From Maratus speciosus (Eukaryota > Arthropoda > Arachnida > Araneae > Salticidae), in contig OZ010788.1 in assembly GCA_963932465.1 (NCBI GenBank), forward strand, positions 197,162,559 to 197,226,558: DNA of 64,000 nucleotides, in the 5' to 3' direction. Numbering within the stretch: position 1 is the first letter of the stretch; each line of letters opens with the position of its first letter. The notes under the pieces are model-generated. The model searched no databases. It had not been told where the DNA came from and saw only the letters and a program-made list of their open reading frames with translations. The position numbers and the translations under genes are program-made. Below, piece by piece: positions 11,549-23,672 of the stretch.

Positions 11549-12417
11549 TTTTTAGGGTTTACACAATGTTTGCGATAACATCTCAAGAAGTAATGAACGG
11601 AATTTCATCAAACTTAATATTCTGTTAGTCATTGACGTAAGTTGTTTCTGAGTCTTTCGTGTTAATCATGTAACAGGCTGCGTTGCTATACTGCTTTTTT
11701 CATGATAGCCATATCTCAAAACTAATGCACAGAATTTAATCAAACTTCATATTCTGTTACACTGTCGTATAAATAGATCCTTATTAGGCTTGGGTGTATA
11801 CTACCCAACATGTGTCGCTTTTATGCCCTTTGAACTGGGATTTTCCGTTGCGGGCATCTAAGAGGGTGTGGGCCGAAATTCAATGATTTGTTAGGAAAAT
11901 GGGATTCTTGTATATATATTTTAAATACACATATTTCAACGAACCTATACTTTTGGATCCTCATGATGGGTATAGGTTATTTAAATTTGACACTGTGATA
12001 GCGAATTTTGAAGTTTTAACATTTATGAGACAGTAGAAAGTTTTGGGATTGGACATCCAACTACTTGACCTTAAATTTTTGAAGGAAAATGAAAATATGA
12101 CTTTTAGAGACATCGATTAAAAAATTTATAGTATCGATTAAAATGAGTTGGCCGTAGTATCGATTAAATCGATTAAAAAAATCGAAATCGCCCATCACTA
12201 GTATGCATGAAGTATGTAAAGGAAAGTGAAAATATTTTCAGTCTTGGCCACCTCACGAAACTTCAACCTGTAAAATACATTAAATTTTGTATTAAAAGAA
12301 TGCTACTTAAATTTTGTAAGTTATTTATTGTTTGTTTGATATTCCTGAAAGTTAAATCATTGTTTGTTTTCCTTTTCTGTCTAGTTGTTAATTGTTTTCA
12401 TTACTTTTATTTTGAAG

Positions 12418-12608
12418 GTCCTAATACATATGAAGATGCTGCTGCATATATAAAGATGAAGTTTGAGAATCAAAACAAACAAAAGGGAACCAAAGAAATT
12501 TACACACATTTCACTTGTGCCACAGATACAAACAACATCCAGTTTGTTTTTGATGCAGTTACTGATGTTATAATAAAAAATAATTTAAAAGATTGTGGTT
12601 TATTCTAA
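12418..12608 (+). CDS. G-protein alpha-i subunit, terminal coding exon
   Basis: This exon encodes the last 63 residues of a heterotrimeric G-protein alpha subunit, the membrane-associated GTPase that couples seven-helix receptors to effectors such as adenylyl cyclase. The sequence from [12 protein letters not shown] through [11 protein letters not shown] to the C-terminal KDCGLF is visible. TCATDT is the guanine-base-binding loop. The following helix ending [12 protein letters not shown] is the receptor-contact helix. The KDCGLF end, with Cys four residues from the end, is the alpha-i type (alpha-o ends GCGLY). An AG acceptor after a T-rich tract (12416-12417) sets the start. The first codon is split after its first base, so the upstream intron is phase 1. 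TAA is at 12606-12608. The longer frame from 12207 is intron read-through. The remaining ~290 residues lie upstream of the window. Confidence 0.95.
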
Positions 12609-12620
12609 ATGGTTTGTGTT

Positions 12621-14160
12621 GTAAGTATTAACTATTATTTTTCTTAATCTTATTTCTAAATCCTTTTATGAATTTATTTCGGGCAGTCTCCCTAGTAGAA
12701 ATATTTGCATTTCCTTGATATTAGCCAAATATTGATTTCTAAAAATCTCTAAACTGTTTTAAATGAATTAAATAAAAATTGTTTGAAATTTAAATTTAGA
12801 TTGTGGCTCTAGAATGGTAAATTTATTTTAAGTGTGCATAATGTATGTATTCATTTTTTTATATTCCTTAGATTTATGTTTAGTCATTTATCTAAGTTCT
12901 CCTTTTAAAGTTTTTTTTTTTCTTTTTTTGTATTTAAACTACAAATATTTCTACTTGGAGGCAATTTAAATATTGTTTTTCAGTGTGAAAGAGATTATTA
13001 TTTAATCTGTTCACCCTCAGAGTTCATATTTGCAGTGTTCTTTTTCCTTCGTATATTCCTAACATGTTTCATTAATAGAACTAAAATTGATCCATTTTTA
13101 AGTTTGTGCTTGTTAGTATACTGATCATCTCTCATACTTGTTATTAATTTGATTACTTCTTGATTCAATGAATTTATTTTTTGCATAAAATTTGTCTAAC
13201 ATGTATTCAAAAGTTTACAGTTGACATTGCCGTACAGATAATTTAATAAACATGATGCTGTGGATGCACTATATATGTGAATTCTGCAAAACAATTTAAA
13301 AAAAAGGATGTCGCAAAGAAATTTTGATGTTCCTATTAGAATCTTTATATTTCTCTTCAATAAAAGTATTTATGAATAACCTTAAAAAAAATTACACACA
13401 TTAAAATTTGTCTTACTAATATAAAAATACCTTGTTATTTCAAAGGTGTATTGAAATAACTTTGACAAGGCAACTTCTTTAGCTGTGCTAATTGCACCCA
13501 GTCAATGACAGAAGTCTGTTTCCAATTGTTTCAATTTCAATGTAAAAAATATTATATTAAAACGATTTTTTAAGTTATTAACAGCTGTAGAAATATTACA
13601 TTTGAGAGAGATTTTTTAATTTCTGTGTGATATGAGGATGGTAAAGTTCTTTTAATTTAATTTTTATCTTCTTGTCAACTTGTGTTAAAAGTATTAATAT
13701 TTCATTAATTTTGTGAAACCATGTCTTTCAAATTTCTTTATTTAAACTGGGAGGGCATGTGCCGGGCCTGATAGACCCATAGTGCGTATGTTTTTTATAA
13801 TTGTCACCACTATTTTTTTAAAGTAATCTTTAACTTATTTTATCGCCGAATTTGTAACAATTGTCTCCAACTAAATAAGGTGACGAGTATTATTTGCATA
13901 TATTGGTGACAAAGTAAAAACCATTCATACCCTGAGTATGTGCGTATTCTACCGCATTAAACCATTTCCAAATTAAGAAATGTGTTCTAAATTAGCATAT
14001 CTTTTAGCTGGATTAAATGTAAAAAGTGTCTTATTTGTAAAATAAGTAAAAAAAATTATTGAGATTGAAATCTTGAAATAAATGCTACATTTTAATTTTA
14101 ATAACTTAGTGGCTATTTTATTTATTTTATATTTTACTTATTTATTTGTTTTTGTTGCAG
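12621..14160 (+). other. Intron within the alpha-i 3' UTR
   Basis: Twelve bases after the stop codon a consensus donor, GTAAGT, begins at 12621. A strong acceptor (long T-rich tract ending TTTTTGTTGCAG) ends at 14160. No coding frame crosses it. A spliced 3' UTR just after the stop is compatible with alpha-i gene structure. The 1,540 bp are AT-rich. The minus-strand frame at 12998-13186 has no motif. Splicing is inferred from signals only. Confidence 0.7.
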
Positions 14161-14711
14161 GTTCTGTCGTAGTTATATCATACTACTGAATTGTATGGAT
14201 CTTGGGATGAAAGGGATATTTGTCCTTAGATTATTGTGAATGCTACACAAATGAGGAAATATTGTACATTCCTTTTTCTCTATATTATTCACAGTTTACT
14301 TTGAAACTATTTTTCAAGAGACTGTGCCAATAATTTTCTAGTATGGGCTTCCTGATAAATCCACGTGCCTTTTCTAGCCCCATGTTCAGTTTCATACTTA
14401 CTGTGCCAAAGTATGAATCTTTGCTAGAATTTATAAATTTGTATTAATGTTTGACGTTTTTTTTTTTTACCATATTCGTTTGTCGCAGACTTTATTTAAA
14501 TGATTTGCTTGCAGAATTCCTCCTTTTCCTTTTCCCGTAAGAGAGATATTTACTTTAATATCAGAATTTCAGAGAAATTTAGGATTATTATACTTCTTCT
14601 TTTGTAAAAAGTTTGTCAATCTTGTTTTGTTGATTTCTATCATTGTTTTTACATAAAAAGTGATATCTCTGTTAATGGATATATCTGCTAATGAGTGTTA
14701 AGTCTAATAAA
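14161..14711 (+). other. Alpha-i 3'-UTR exon (end uncertain)
   Basis: The proposed last exon begins GTTCTGTCGTAGTTATATCA immediately after the acceptor. The first AATAAA-type poly(A) signal downstream is at 14706-14711, and I end the feature there. Later signals (about 15683 and 16928) and the T-rich, TTTATTT-rich sequence continuing past 18 kb leave room for a much longer 3' UTR. Confidence 0.5.
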
Positions 14712-16133
14712 AATTATTTTTATTGTTTTTCTGGTACAACTGATGCATTTTTTCCCCTTACAATTGCGCAGGAAATCATGTTTCGGCTAATGAAAAGTTC
14801 AGCTAACAAATATGATTCCAGAACAAATTACCTTTGTTATCCGAGGGTTTCACTGTATACCTTTGTCTCGTCTGTTTTGTTAGAATATGCATTACTGTAA
14901 GCTTGTTTATATAAGTAAATTATGATATCACCTTTTGCGTCAGATGTAAAAGCTTTTGTACTTTCTTTACCTACCTAAGGAATATTTAGGAGGGGGGGGG
15001 GGCAACCATATTACACCTACTTTAATCTGGGAGCAAAATAGTTTTTCCTATTAAAGATTGATTCAGCTGTGATACTTCAAAGAAAGGAAAGGGAGGAGGA
15101 TTCTATCATTTTACACACTAATTTTTCACAAGAAATGAAAACTTGATATGGGAAACATTTAAACTCAATCTTAACAAATTATGTTTTTAATTCAAAGGGT
15201 ATTTGACATTTATCTTGTTTCTTTTCATTTTTTATTTTCTTTTGCCTTCTCTTTCTGGTGAGATTTTTGCAGCTTTGCACTTTCTATATGGACTTTCAAT
15301 TTAATAGAATAAGTCTTATTCTTGTAACATCATAAATCAATGACTTATGTTGTTACAAGTTAACTTCAGAATCAATGCAGTTTTTAAATCTGCTTAAATA
15401 TTTCATTAAAACAAATATTCCAAGGCACAATGTTCATATAAATGTATATATAATATTTTATCATTGAGATTATATTTTTGCAGTTTATAAAGTCTGGTTT
15501 TATATGTTTGTTTTTTTTCAAATTTTACATATTTACCATTGTGAATATCACTTGTATTTTTTTATTGAGAATGACAACAATATTTTTCATAAACATTTAT
15601 TTTAAATGTTCAATGTGGATGTTAATTATGATAACTTAATTATTAAATGTGACACATATTTAACAAATTTGTCTGTTCTTGTAATAAATATGCTTTTGCA
15701 ATTTTAGAATTAAGAATATCTATCTTAAAGAAAATGACTATTTTTCTGACATCTAGATAATTTATTAGCCGATCTGCTGTTCAATAGGAAAAATATTGAC
15801 GTTATATAAGCATAACTATATTGTTGTTTTGGTGAGTTGAACTTAAGTTGTTAAAAGCTCAAGAAAAAAATATATTAATACGAGCTTTGTTACAATTTTC
15901 TAATGCACTATAGAAATTAAATGTTTTACCTATTGATATGGAAAGTGTGGCAACATTATTCAAAAGTTAAATTGCTATAATTGTTTAAAATTTTTAATCC
16001 TTAAGTTACCAAGATTTTTATCTGCTCAAATAATTTTGGTAAAAAGTTCAGCTTAATTATCATCAACATTACTATTTTTTTTATTTTAAAACTCTCATGA
16101 CAAATTATTTGTTGATTTAAACATTTAACTGAG
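14712..16133. other. T-rich sequence, possibly extended 3' UTR
   Basis: No gene is recognised. It has a G run at 14991-15002 and many TTTATTT and TATATA stretches. It could be transcribed as part of a long alpha-i 3' UTR, but nothing in the sequence decides this. Confidence 0.35.
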
Positions 16134-16244
16134 TATGTGCTGCTGTTGCACTGTCCTGACTTCTCCATCACAAAGATGTATGTGCTGCTGTTGCACTGTC
16201 CTGACTTCTCCATCACAAAGATGTATGTTGTCTCAAGTTTTCAA

Positions 16245-16315
<71 letters not shown>
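16134..16315. repeat. 45-bp tandem duplication, poly-T and (GT)n microsatellite
   Basis: A 45-bp unit starting TATGTGCTGCTGTTGCACTG occurs twice in perfect tandem (16134 and 16179). A T run (about 16245-16264) and about 24 GT repeats to about 16313 follow. The overlapping Cys/Val- and Phe-rich frames at 16135-16605 are read-throughs of these repeats. Confidence 0.92.
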
Positions 16316-16316
<1 letters not shown>

Positions 16317-16367
16317 TTTTACTTCTTATTGCTGCTGTTACAGCAACCCTCTACATCCAATATATTG

Positions 16368-17141
16368 CAGGGTGTCTAGCCACTTGGATAACCTGGAAAA
16401 GTCAGGGAAATTTGAAATTTCACGGGAACAGTTGGAGAAATTTGAAACTTCAGGGGGGAAAAAATCACAATTTTTTCCGATCATAAAACTAAGGATTTCA
16501 AACTGCAGTGCCAAGAAAATCTTTGTTCTTCATAAGTATTGTAAAGATTATTTTAATCTTTTAAGCCACTCTTTTTGTCTAACCCTTTTCAGCCCGTCTT
16601 TATAACTCTGAGAGTTTCAATATCAGCTTCACCGGAATTTTGTACAGTTTTCTAAGATTGTTTGTGTGAATTTAGTCTGTTTGCTTATCTTTGTTTGGGA
16701 ACTGAACATTTGTTAGCTTAATTTATTGAATATTTACAATCCTTAAATTGGGTTAGTTCTGGAGCAGATATATATATATATATAATATGTGTGTGTGTTA
16801 ATTAAATATGTCAAATCAATCTGTATTTAACTGCGAGTGATGTGATAAAGTATCTGCAAAATTTTTACCATGTAGAAAAAAAAAGGAAAAGTCTTAAGTA
16901 TAGGGGCTTCAAGCAATAATCACTGTGAAATAAATATCTTGATGTTCAACTTTTGCAAAAAAAAAAAAATTAAAAAATCAGAAGTTTTTACTTCAGAATC
17001 AGTTCAATGTTTCCCTCTCATATTTAAAGATTTTTTATATGTAACATCACAAAATCTTGATGCCTGGATAAATAAGAATCCTTATTCTTATTTATTGGTG
17101 TCTCCAAGGAAGTTTGTAGCCACGTTGGACTAGACACCCTG
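16368..17141. mobile_element. 774-bp inverted-repeat element, CAGGGTGTCTAG ends
   Basis: The left end CAGGGTGTCTAGCCAC and right end CTAGACACCCTG are inverted. An exact 6-bp direct repeat, ATATTG, flanks the element (16362-16367 and 17142-17147). The left subterminal sequence contains repeated GGAAAAGTCAGGGAAATTTGA-like phrases. No transposase is visible, so it is non-autonomous. The superfamily is uncertain because a 6-bp duplication could be a decayed 8-bp one. Confidence 0.7.
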
Positions 17142-17147
17142 ATATTG

Positions 17148-19750
17148 CACATTTTATTTATCCTTTCTCAGAAGGGATTTCATTTGAAATCCCCAAATCT
17201 GTGTTCTTTACAGGCCACCTTACACATCAAGTGATTTTGACATTTATTGTCTTAGGTATATTATGTATATATATATATATATATTTCATAACTCAACAAG
17301 TCTGTTTTCAGCATAATAGGCATAACAAGTTATGATATAGTGGTGAAGAACACATCTCAACATAGTTACAGTGCATGGCTGAGGCAAGTGATTCAGAGTG
17401 GCATATGCACGATGCTGGTAGCAAACTTGTTTCTTTTTCTTCTTGAAAATAAAGACAGATTTGGGGCAAAAAGAGTTAACCAGTTGGAGGGGGGGGGGGG
17501 GATATTAAGGGACAGTACAAGGTTTGAATTATTTGCTATACCCTATAACTTTTCATGCAAAACTTACCATTTGGAATAATTGTTGTTTTAATCCTGCACA
17601 TTGGATAAAGGACCCAGTAGAGAGAATGAATATATTTAGACTTATTATTCATCCAAAGAATTGCAGAAATTAAATTGTTTTCAGAAACATCTGCTGACTC
17701 ATAAAAGGGATCCACTGTGGTCAGCATAATATATTTCCAATGGTAAAGATTTTTCTTTTTGGTAACTTAAGCCGCAGCAAATACAGCAAAACCAAGACAG
17801 AATTGCAAGAAACTGGAAAAAAACTGTTGTAAGCAAGTTTCTGTCTTAGTGAGTACAACCATCAGTTAAACTTTTCTTGCTGGAATTATGAAATTTTCCA
17901 TGCATGTTCTGTTTTCACAGGTTTTACTGCATGTGTACATTGTTCTCCTCTGCCTGGATAAGAGTAACTTGAATTAATTTTGAGATTATTACTTTTAATG
18001 TAAATTTAGAGAGATTAAGTTTATTTCTTTTAGTAGTAACTGTTAAAATTTGCCAGCTTGTATGTTTAAAAGAGGTTAGAAATGACACATAAAATTATTT
18101 TATGAATTCATTGATTGCTATATGGATTTATGTATTTTATTTATCATTGTGAATTATTTTGTATATCTTTACTGTATTATATGTATAATATAATTTCTAG
18201 TATTTTATCTATGCTGGGCAATCTCTTTTGCTTTTTATTTGTAATTTTTGTGTTTATAGAAATGTAGTCATTTTATGTTAGCAAAAATTCGGCTCACTTG
18301 CTTTTATGTTTATTTATTTAGACTCTAAAATATATATATTTTTTTTAATCCTCACCCAGTTTTGCTTTCTCTCTCTCCAAAAATGTTGTGTGATATATGT
18401 ACATGTCAGATATAAATCTGATTCTGCCCATCTCTAAATGACATCACTTTATACTAAAATATAGTTTATATGTCTATCTTTGTAGATGTAACCTAACAAA
18501 CTTTTTCAGAATCCTTTTAGCAACATTTTTATTTATTAATAAATTTTTAAAAAGAACGTTCATTTTTATTTTATATATATATATTTAAGCCCACCCCTTT
18601 TTACAAAAACAAAATTAAAGGTTTTTTGTACCCTGTATGTTTAACGACTTGTTAGATTTTTTTCTCTATATTATGGTCCACGGTATTATGTTTTTGTCTT
18701 TTGGCTATACTTTTAAATTTATTGACAGATATAAAGCTATAAGCTATGTAAGGTACTGTGACTATATAAATTTATATAAATATTCTTCTAAATCTGGCTT
18801 TGATGTCATTACTTTTAACCTATGTAGCTGTTTTATAACTCTAAAGTGCAAATATTATAATTTTGTAAATTTGTAGTGAATGGTGTTTCGACCATTGTGA
18901 AATGTCAAGAATTTTCTTCCCTTTATATTTGGGTTTATTTTAAATAATTTTCAGTTGCATATTTAAACTATAATTTTTGTAACTTGAGAGAATGTTTTTT
19001 GTTATTTATTCTCCCCCCCCCCCCCTTAAATATCAATATAATAATGCTAATTTTTCATTGTATTATTCTTACATATCAATTCTTTTAGTATTTTGCTTTA
19101 GAGTTCTAATTTTGAAAAAGAAAAAAAAAAAAAAAAAATCATTATTACGTTAAATGTAGCCTTAAATTAGCAACTGTGTTTAGTTTTGTGAGTAATTGAT
19201 TAGTTGCTTCTACTTTTGTTACGTTAGTTCTTTAAGCTAGAAATCTCGGTCTGGTTAGTCCTTATCTGTATGAGATGTCTATAGCATCTTCAAATACTGT
19301 GAACCTTCTCATGTAATTGTAATGATTTGTCTTTATATAAAACCTTATCTTAACACACTAATAACAAAGATTTTGAAATTTTTTAAAAGAAAATGCGACA
19401 TTTTTTTAATTTTTCTGTTTCCAGTAAAATTACTAAATATATTTTAAAGACGTACATGTATTTCAAATTTCAATATATAATAATCGTACTTTCCTGGCCA
19501 AAATAGCACACTACAAAATGTAAATAATCCGAAATTTTATACAATTCTAATTATTAATAAACTTTTTATAATTATATTTGTAATCGAAAGATAACTGTTT
19601 TATTCATTTTTATTAAATATAAGGACACTGTTTATAAGTTTGAATACTATTTTAATAAGAAATGCAACTACATTTATTTTGGAGAAACTCACCATATGAT
19701 TCTCCATGCTTTTTAACTAGTTTTCATAATTATGGTGTGAACATACTGAG
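17148..19750. other. AT-rich DNA, no gene recognised
   Basis: It contains TA microsatellites (about 17265-17285), a G run near 17490, a C run near 19013-19025 and a poly-A near 19122. Short frames such as 17340-17579 and 18637-18876 have no recognisable domain. T-rich plus-strand composition would suit a long UTR or an intergenic region. Confidence 0.4.
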
Positions 19751-20226
19751 TGTCCTAAAATGGTCTGACTATTTTTAAAATTTAATAACTTGAAAATGGT
19801 GACAGCTATTAACAAAATCCTTGCAGAAAGGTTATGTAATATATCAGAAATTTTTTTACTGTGATTCCCAGTTTTAGTTCCATTTAACAGCCATAGGCTC
19901 TCAATGAAGGCCAAAACCGAAATTACCCAGTATTGATGCAATGGAAGGGGTTAAATATATAGACCCCTAAGAACAAGATTGTATTGGCGAATGAGACACA
20001 CTCCATATATTTTACCTCCTTCCTTCGCAATACTCTGATTTCGGTTTTGACTTCCATTGAGCGCCTGTTGCTTACAGCACCATTTCGTGCTATTTGGAAC
20101 TAAAATTGGGAATCACAGTAAAAAAAACTACTGTCATCTTACATAATCCTTCTAAAGAATTTTTTTAATAGCTGTCACCATTTGCAAGTTATTGAATTTT
20201 AAAAACAGTCAGTCCCTTTTAGGACA
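19751..20226. mobile_element. Inverted-repeat MITE with ~200-bp arms
   Basis: TGTCCTAAAATGGTCTGACT at the left pairs with GTCAGTCCCTTTTAGGACA at the right. Inside, AATAACTTG..ATGGTGACAGCTATTA, ACTGTGATTCCCAGTTTTAG and CTCAATGAAG..AAAACCGAAAT each have an inverted counterpart. Arms are roughly 75-80% identical around a ~60-bp centre near 19980. There is no coding capacity and no clear target duplication. Confidence 0.7.
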
Positions 20227-20330
20227 TGTGGTACTCATGGACTTGTTCCATAATATAGGTTCAATCTACTCAAATATATAACCAGTGTCCTTATAATTAT
20301 GACCATTAAAATATTTTAGTATTTCATATA

Positions 20331-21057
20331 CAGTAAAACCTCCCTAAATCGACCACGTTCCATTCCATTAAAAATTGGTCGCTCCTAGAGGTGATCTCTT
20401 AATGGAGGTAATGTTTAAATCAAGATTTCAATTGTTGAAAAAGGTAACAATTAAAGTTACTAAAATTTATTTGTCACATTAGGAAAAAATATGAAAATTT
20501 AAGTATCAAAACAAAAGTTAATTACTGCAGAGTTTAAAAAATGAATTCAATCTTTTATACCTTTTATTTCCAAGTCCTTTCAAAGTTCATTATTTGTTCC
20601 CGTCCAAAAAAAATTGCATTTATGTTCTGATGATTTCATTAATGTAATTATTTCTTTGAGAGTTTCCTGACAGAATAGGGCAGGGGAGTTTATGGACCAT
20701 CATTCTTAATTTGTTATCAGAGTTAAATTCATTGCCTAAAAAGGCTACAAAGAGGTTTAAACGCTTAAAAGTTACCAGAATAAAAAAAATTCTAAACTTA
20801 GTTTAGAAGTTTGATGAATAATGTGCTCTCCGGAATTATTTTTCTAATAAAACCTTCTTCAAGCGACCAGGAAAAACGGAATTTGTTTAATTTTCTTCAA
20901 AGAAATTGGTCGCTCATGGAGGAAGTTCAACTGGGATATGGTCTCTAAAATGGAGGTAAAATTTAGAATTGAGCCTATGGTAATAAATTCCATGAAAATA
21001 TGGTCGTTCAGGGAGTTGGTCGCTTAATGGAGGTGGTAACACTGGGAGGTTTCACTG
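20331..21057. mobile_element. Pogo/Tigger-like non-autonomous element, TA target
   Basis: It begins CAGTAAAACCTCCCT and ends GGGAGGTTTCACTG, with TA on each side (20329-20330 and 21058-21059). Subterminal sequence holds repeated GGTCGCT..ATGGAGG motifs. The whole element is homologous, in reverse orientation, to the outer parts of the element at 28275-33786. It lacks the large insertion found there and so serves as the empty-site copy. Confidence 0.85.
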
Positions 21058-21059
21058 TA

Positions 21060-22486
21060 TATATATATATATATATTTTATATACTATCTAGGTTATAAT
21101 AGTGCAAATCATGTGAGTGGCCTAAACAGATGCAAGTTTGACCACTTTGTGTTTCATATGCCAGTCAGCCATTTTTTTTTTTTTTTTTTTTACAAAAACA
21201 TGATTGAAAAAAAGCTGCTTAAAAGTTACACTTTTGAAAGATCATTGAGATAAGTTTTATTCAGATATGCATATATTTTGAGATATATTTAGTTAAAATT
21301 TGGTTGACAGCCCAATATATATACAGAGGTCATACTTGTCCTGAAAATTGAAAAAAGCATCCTAAAATATGGTCCCCTGTCCTGAAATTTTGCGAGTTTT
21401 GTGCTATGGCACTAACAGTCATGATTTTTCTGAAAGTATATATATTTTGTTTTGTTTTTGCAGAATTCACACAAATCATTTATTTTTGCGAAATTCCACA
21501 AAATCATTATTTTGGAATTAATAGGTGCATACAAGAGAAAGAAAAATGAGAGCCAGAAAATAGTTGTTCAACCCTTTGTGCACAAGTAAAACTTGCTCTT
21601 AACTGATTTTTTTTTATGTTTAGTTACCTTTGTTTACTTTTTGGGGGTAAATAAATTAAACTTGTAAATTGGTATTTCAGGTTGTATCTAGTGGGAGGCA
21701 CATCTTCAGTAATACTTTCCTTTCTCTTCACATAAAATTATTTAAATTAGATTTTTTATTCCTGTGTCAAAGCATCAAATGCTTATTTTGATACTATTGT
21801 TATCAAAATATATTTTATTAAAGCAATATCGATTATTTTAGACACAATACATTTTTGTATAAGAAAACTTTTGGGAAATTTTTTTTAAATGACTATGTAA
21901 GTTTTTATGTGTCATATTTTTTATGTACATTATACTTTTCTGTATTTTTTCTAAACTTTACACTTTTTAAAAATTTTTAATATATATTTCTCTTCTATAA
22001 TAACATTGCATTTATTTGTGTTTACATTCCTGCTTTTTTGTTTTAATTCTATAGGAAAAATTTAAAAAAAAATTCAAGCTGTCTTTCAGAAATTTCCTGC
22101 ATTTCTGAATTATTCTACTGTTCTGTCAAATGTTTTGTAAAAATGAACTGTTGAATAAATATTTAAAAATATTTTGTGTGGGTGAATGATTTCATACATA
22201 TGTTTTCAAGTATTCATAAGAAGCAACTTAATGTGGTTATCTTGGGCTACAAGTTGTGGATGATAATATATGATTAATAACAATATTTCAATTGATAATA
22301 GTAAGATATTTTGGAAAATACTTAATTGTAACGCCTAGTGTTTTTAAGAAAATTAAAAAATTTTTTTTATGAAATAAATGTTCTTTTAAAAGAAAGATTA
22401 AAGGGGTTTGAAAGAAATCTGTAAATTTTACTTGTTTATAATTCTTTCTTAAAAGATCATTAATAAGTTGTTCATACTCATATACT
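21060..22486. other. AT-rich DNA with microsatellites
   Basis: A TA run (21058-21075), a T run (21172-21191) and scattered A/T-rich DNA. No gene or transposon end is recognised. Confidence 0.4.
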
Positions 22487-22487
22487 A

Positions 22488-23240
22488 CTGTGATCAAAAA
22501 GTCCCCGGAATGGTGGCATAAGACAAAAGGAATCAATTTATTGGTCAAAATGTATTGCATCTCCTTCAGAGTCATCTCAGATTGCAGTGCACTTTTGCCA
22601 ACATTTTCTCCAATCTTCAAAACAGGCCATAGTCGTTTTTGTGAAATCCCTTCAGAGTTCGTAGAGAATTTTCTTTTTTCGAATTAATAGACTTGAAATA
22701 GTGACACGAAGATACAATTTCATCTGTGGAAATAAGAAAAAGTCACACAGTGAATATCAGATGAATACAGAGTTTGTGCAGCTGTATTTGTTATGCTTTG
22801 TTAAAAATTTGCAAATAATTGCACTGTGAGAAGGTGCATTATCATGATGCAAAACCCACAAGTTTTCTCACCACATTTCAGGCTTTTTTCGACAAATTGC
22901 TTCAAGCAAACAGTGCAAAAAACTTAATTTTTATTGATTGTTTGACCAGTTGGTAGGAGTTCATAATGCACAACACCACGACAGTGAAAGAAAACAGTCA
23001 ACATATCTTGATCTTTGATCGACTTTGATGTGGTCTTGCTTACTTTTCAAGCATCATTCACTTGATTGTTGAACTGTTTCTGTATCGAAAGCATATATCC
23101 ATGTGTTATCATCGGTAATAATGCATTTTAGAAAGGAATCTTCCCTTTGAAATCATCTATCGAGCCACTTAATGTATGTTCTCTGTTCAATAAACAGTCG
23201 CCACTTTGGGAAATCAACAGTGGGAAAATTCTTCTCTTTC
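22488..23240 (-). pseudogene. Mariner-type transposase relic
   Basis: Several minus-strand frames spell pieces of a mariner transposase, the DDE/DDD enzyme that cuts and pastes the element. From high to low coordinates they are an FLKCIITDDNTWIYAFD segment with the first catalytic Asp, a stretch resembling MLTVFFHCRGVVHYELLP, LHHDNAPSHSAIICKF with the second catalytic Asp, and a CFEDWRKCWQKC C-terminal segment. Stops and frame changes separate them, so the gene is dead. The plus-strand left end CTGTGATCAAAAAGTCCCCG (22488 on) is a mariner-like terminus next to TA. The other terminus could not be placed. Confidence 0.8.
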
Positions 23241-23670
23241 AAAACAAATTTATTTTCAGACGATAAAATGAAATAAATTCTTGACTATTGCCAGATGTTT
23301 ATAGAGGTCATTAAAATGTTTGATAAATATGCGCGCAGGCGATATCCACTACAGATCTCTTCATATGCAGGGGGAAGGAGGTTGAAAAGATTACATTTTA
23401 TATAAAGCACTATAACACTAAAAATTAAGAATAAAATAAATGCAAAATAAGACAAAAATAAATGTTTTTAAAAAAAAAAAGACATGCTTTCTTTAACATT
23501 CACCAAAATGTAGAAAAATACATATATATTTAAATGCACTAAAAAGTAGAAAATAAAAAAATTTCTTTTTTAACCCAAAAATTTTCTCATGTCCAAGAAA
23601 AAAAAAAATAAAAGTCTGAATGCCAACTTTATCTATTTATGTCAGTTTTAATGGGCTATCTTTCTAGTAG
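23241..23670. other. AT-rich DNA, possibly remainder of the mariner element
   Basis: It may include the 5' part of the mariner relic, but no frame or inverted end is recognisable. It is A-rich from 23400 onward. Confidence 0.3.
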
Positions 23671-23672
23671 TA

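Larger units (their letters stand above)
10359..11845. repeat. Seven ~145-bp tandem units, interrupted by MITEs
   Basis: The motif ATCTCAAGAACTAATGCACG and variants recur at about 10362, 10507, 10652, 10988, 11218, 11577 and 11711. Each is followed by TTCATCAAACTT..ATTCTGTTAGAC, a GATTAGGTTTTGGTGTAAAT segment and, in most units, CAACAGGTGGCGCTGCTATG. Without the inserted MITEs the spacing is about 145 bp. A similar phrase (GATATCTCAAAAACTAATGAA) occurs at about 28780 in the TTAA element, so this may be a shared repeat. Confidence 0.75.
6420..12200. mobile_element. 5.8-kb hAT-type element with exact 8-bp target duplication
   Basis: The left end begins TAGTGATGGGCGATT at 6420. The right end is its exact 15-bp inverted complement, AATCGCCCATCACTA, ending at 12200. 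The element is flanked by an exact 8-bp direct repeat, GTATGCAT, at 6412-6419 and 12201-12208. Eight-bp duplications and TAGTG-type ends are typical of hAT transposons. Subterminal sequence on both sides is packed with AATCGATT/ATCGAT motifs, a plausible transposase-binding array. No transposase is visible inside. The interior holds poly-C/G tracts, a ~418-bp duplication, 145-bp tandem repeats and several small MITEs. It sits about 210 bp upstream of the alpha-i terminal exon, inside the preceding intron. Confidence 0.9.

Noticed and set aside
11312..11628. Two overlapping glycine-rich plus-strand frames
   Set aside because: G runs of a MITE plus tandem-repeat sequence; no domain.
12207..12417. 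Upstream part of the alpha-i frame (from 12207)
   Set aside because: It precedes a clear splice acceptor and encodes hydrophobic intron read-through, not alpha-i sequence.
16135..16605. Cys/Val-rich frames over three phases
   Set aside because: Read-through of a 45-bp duplication and a (GT)n microsatellite.
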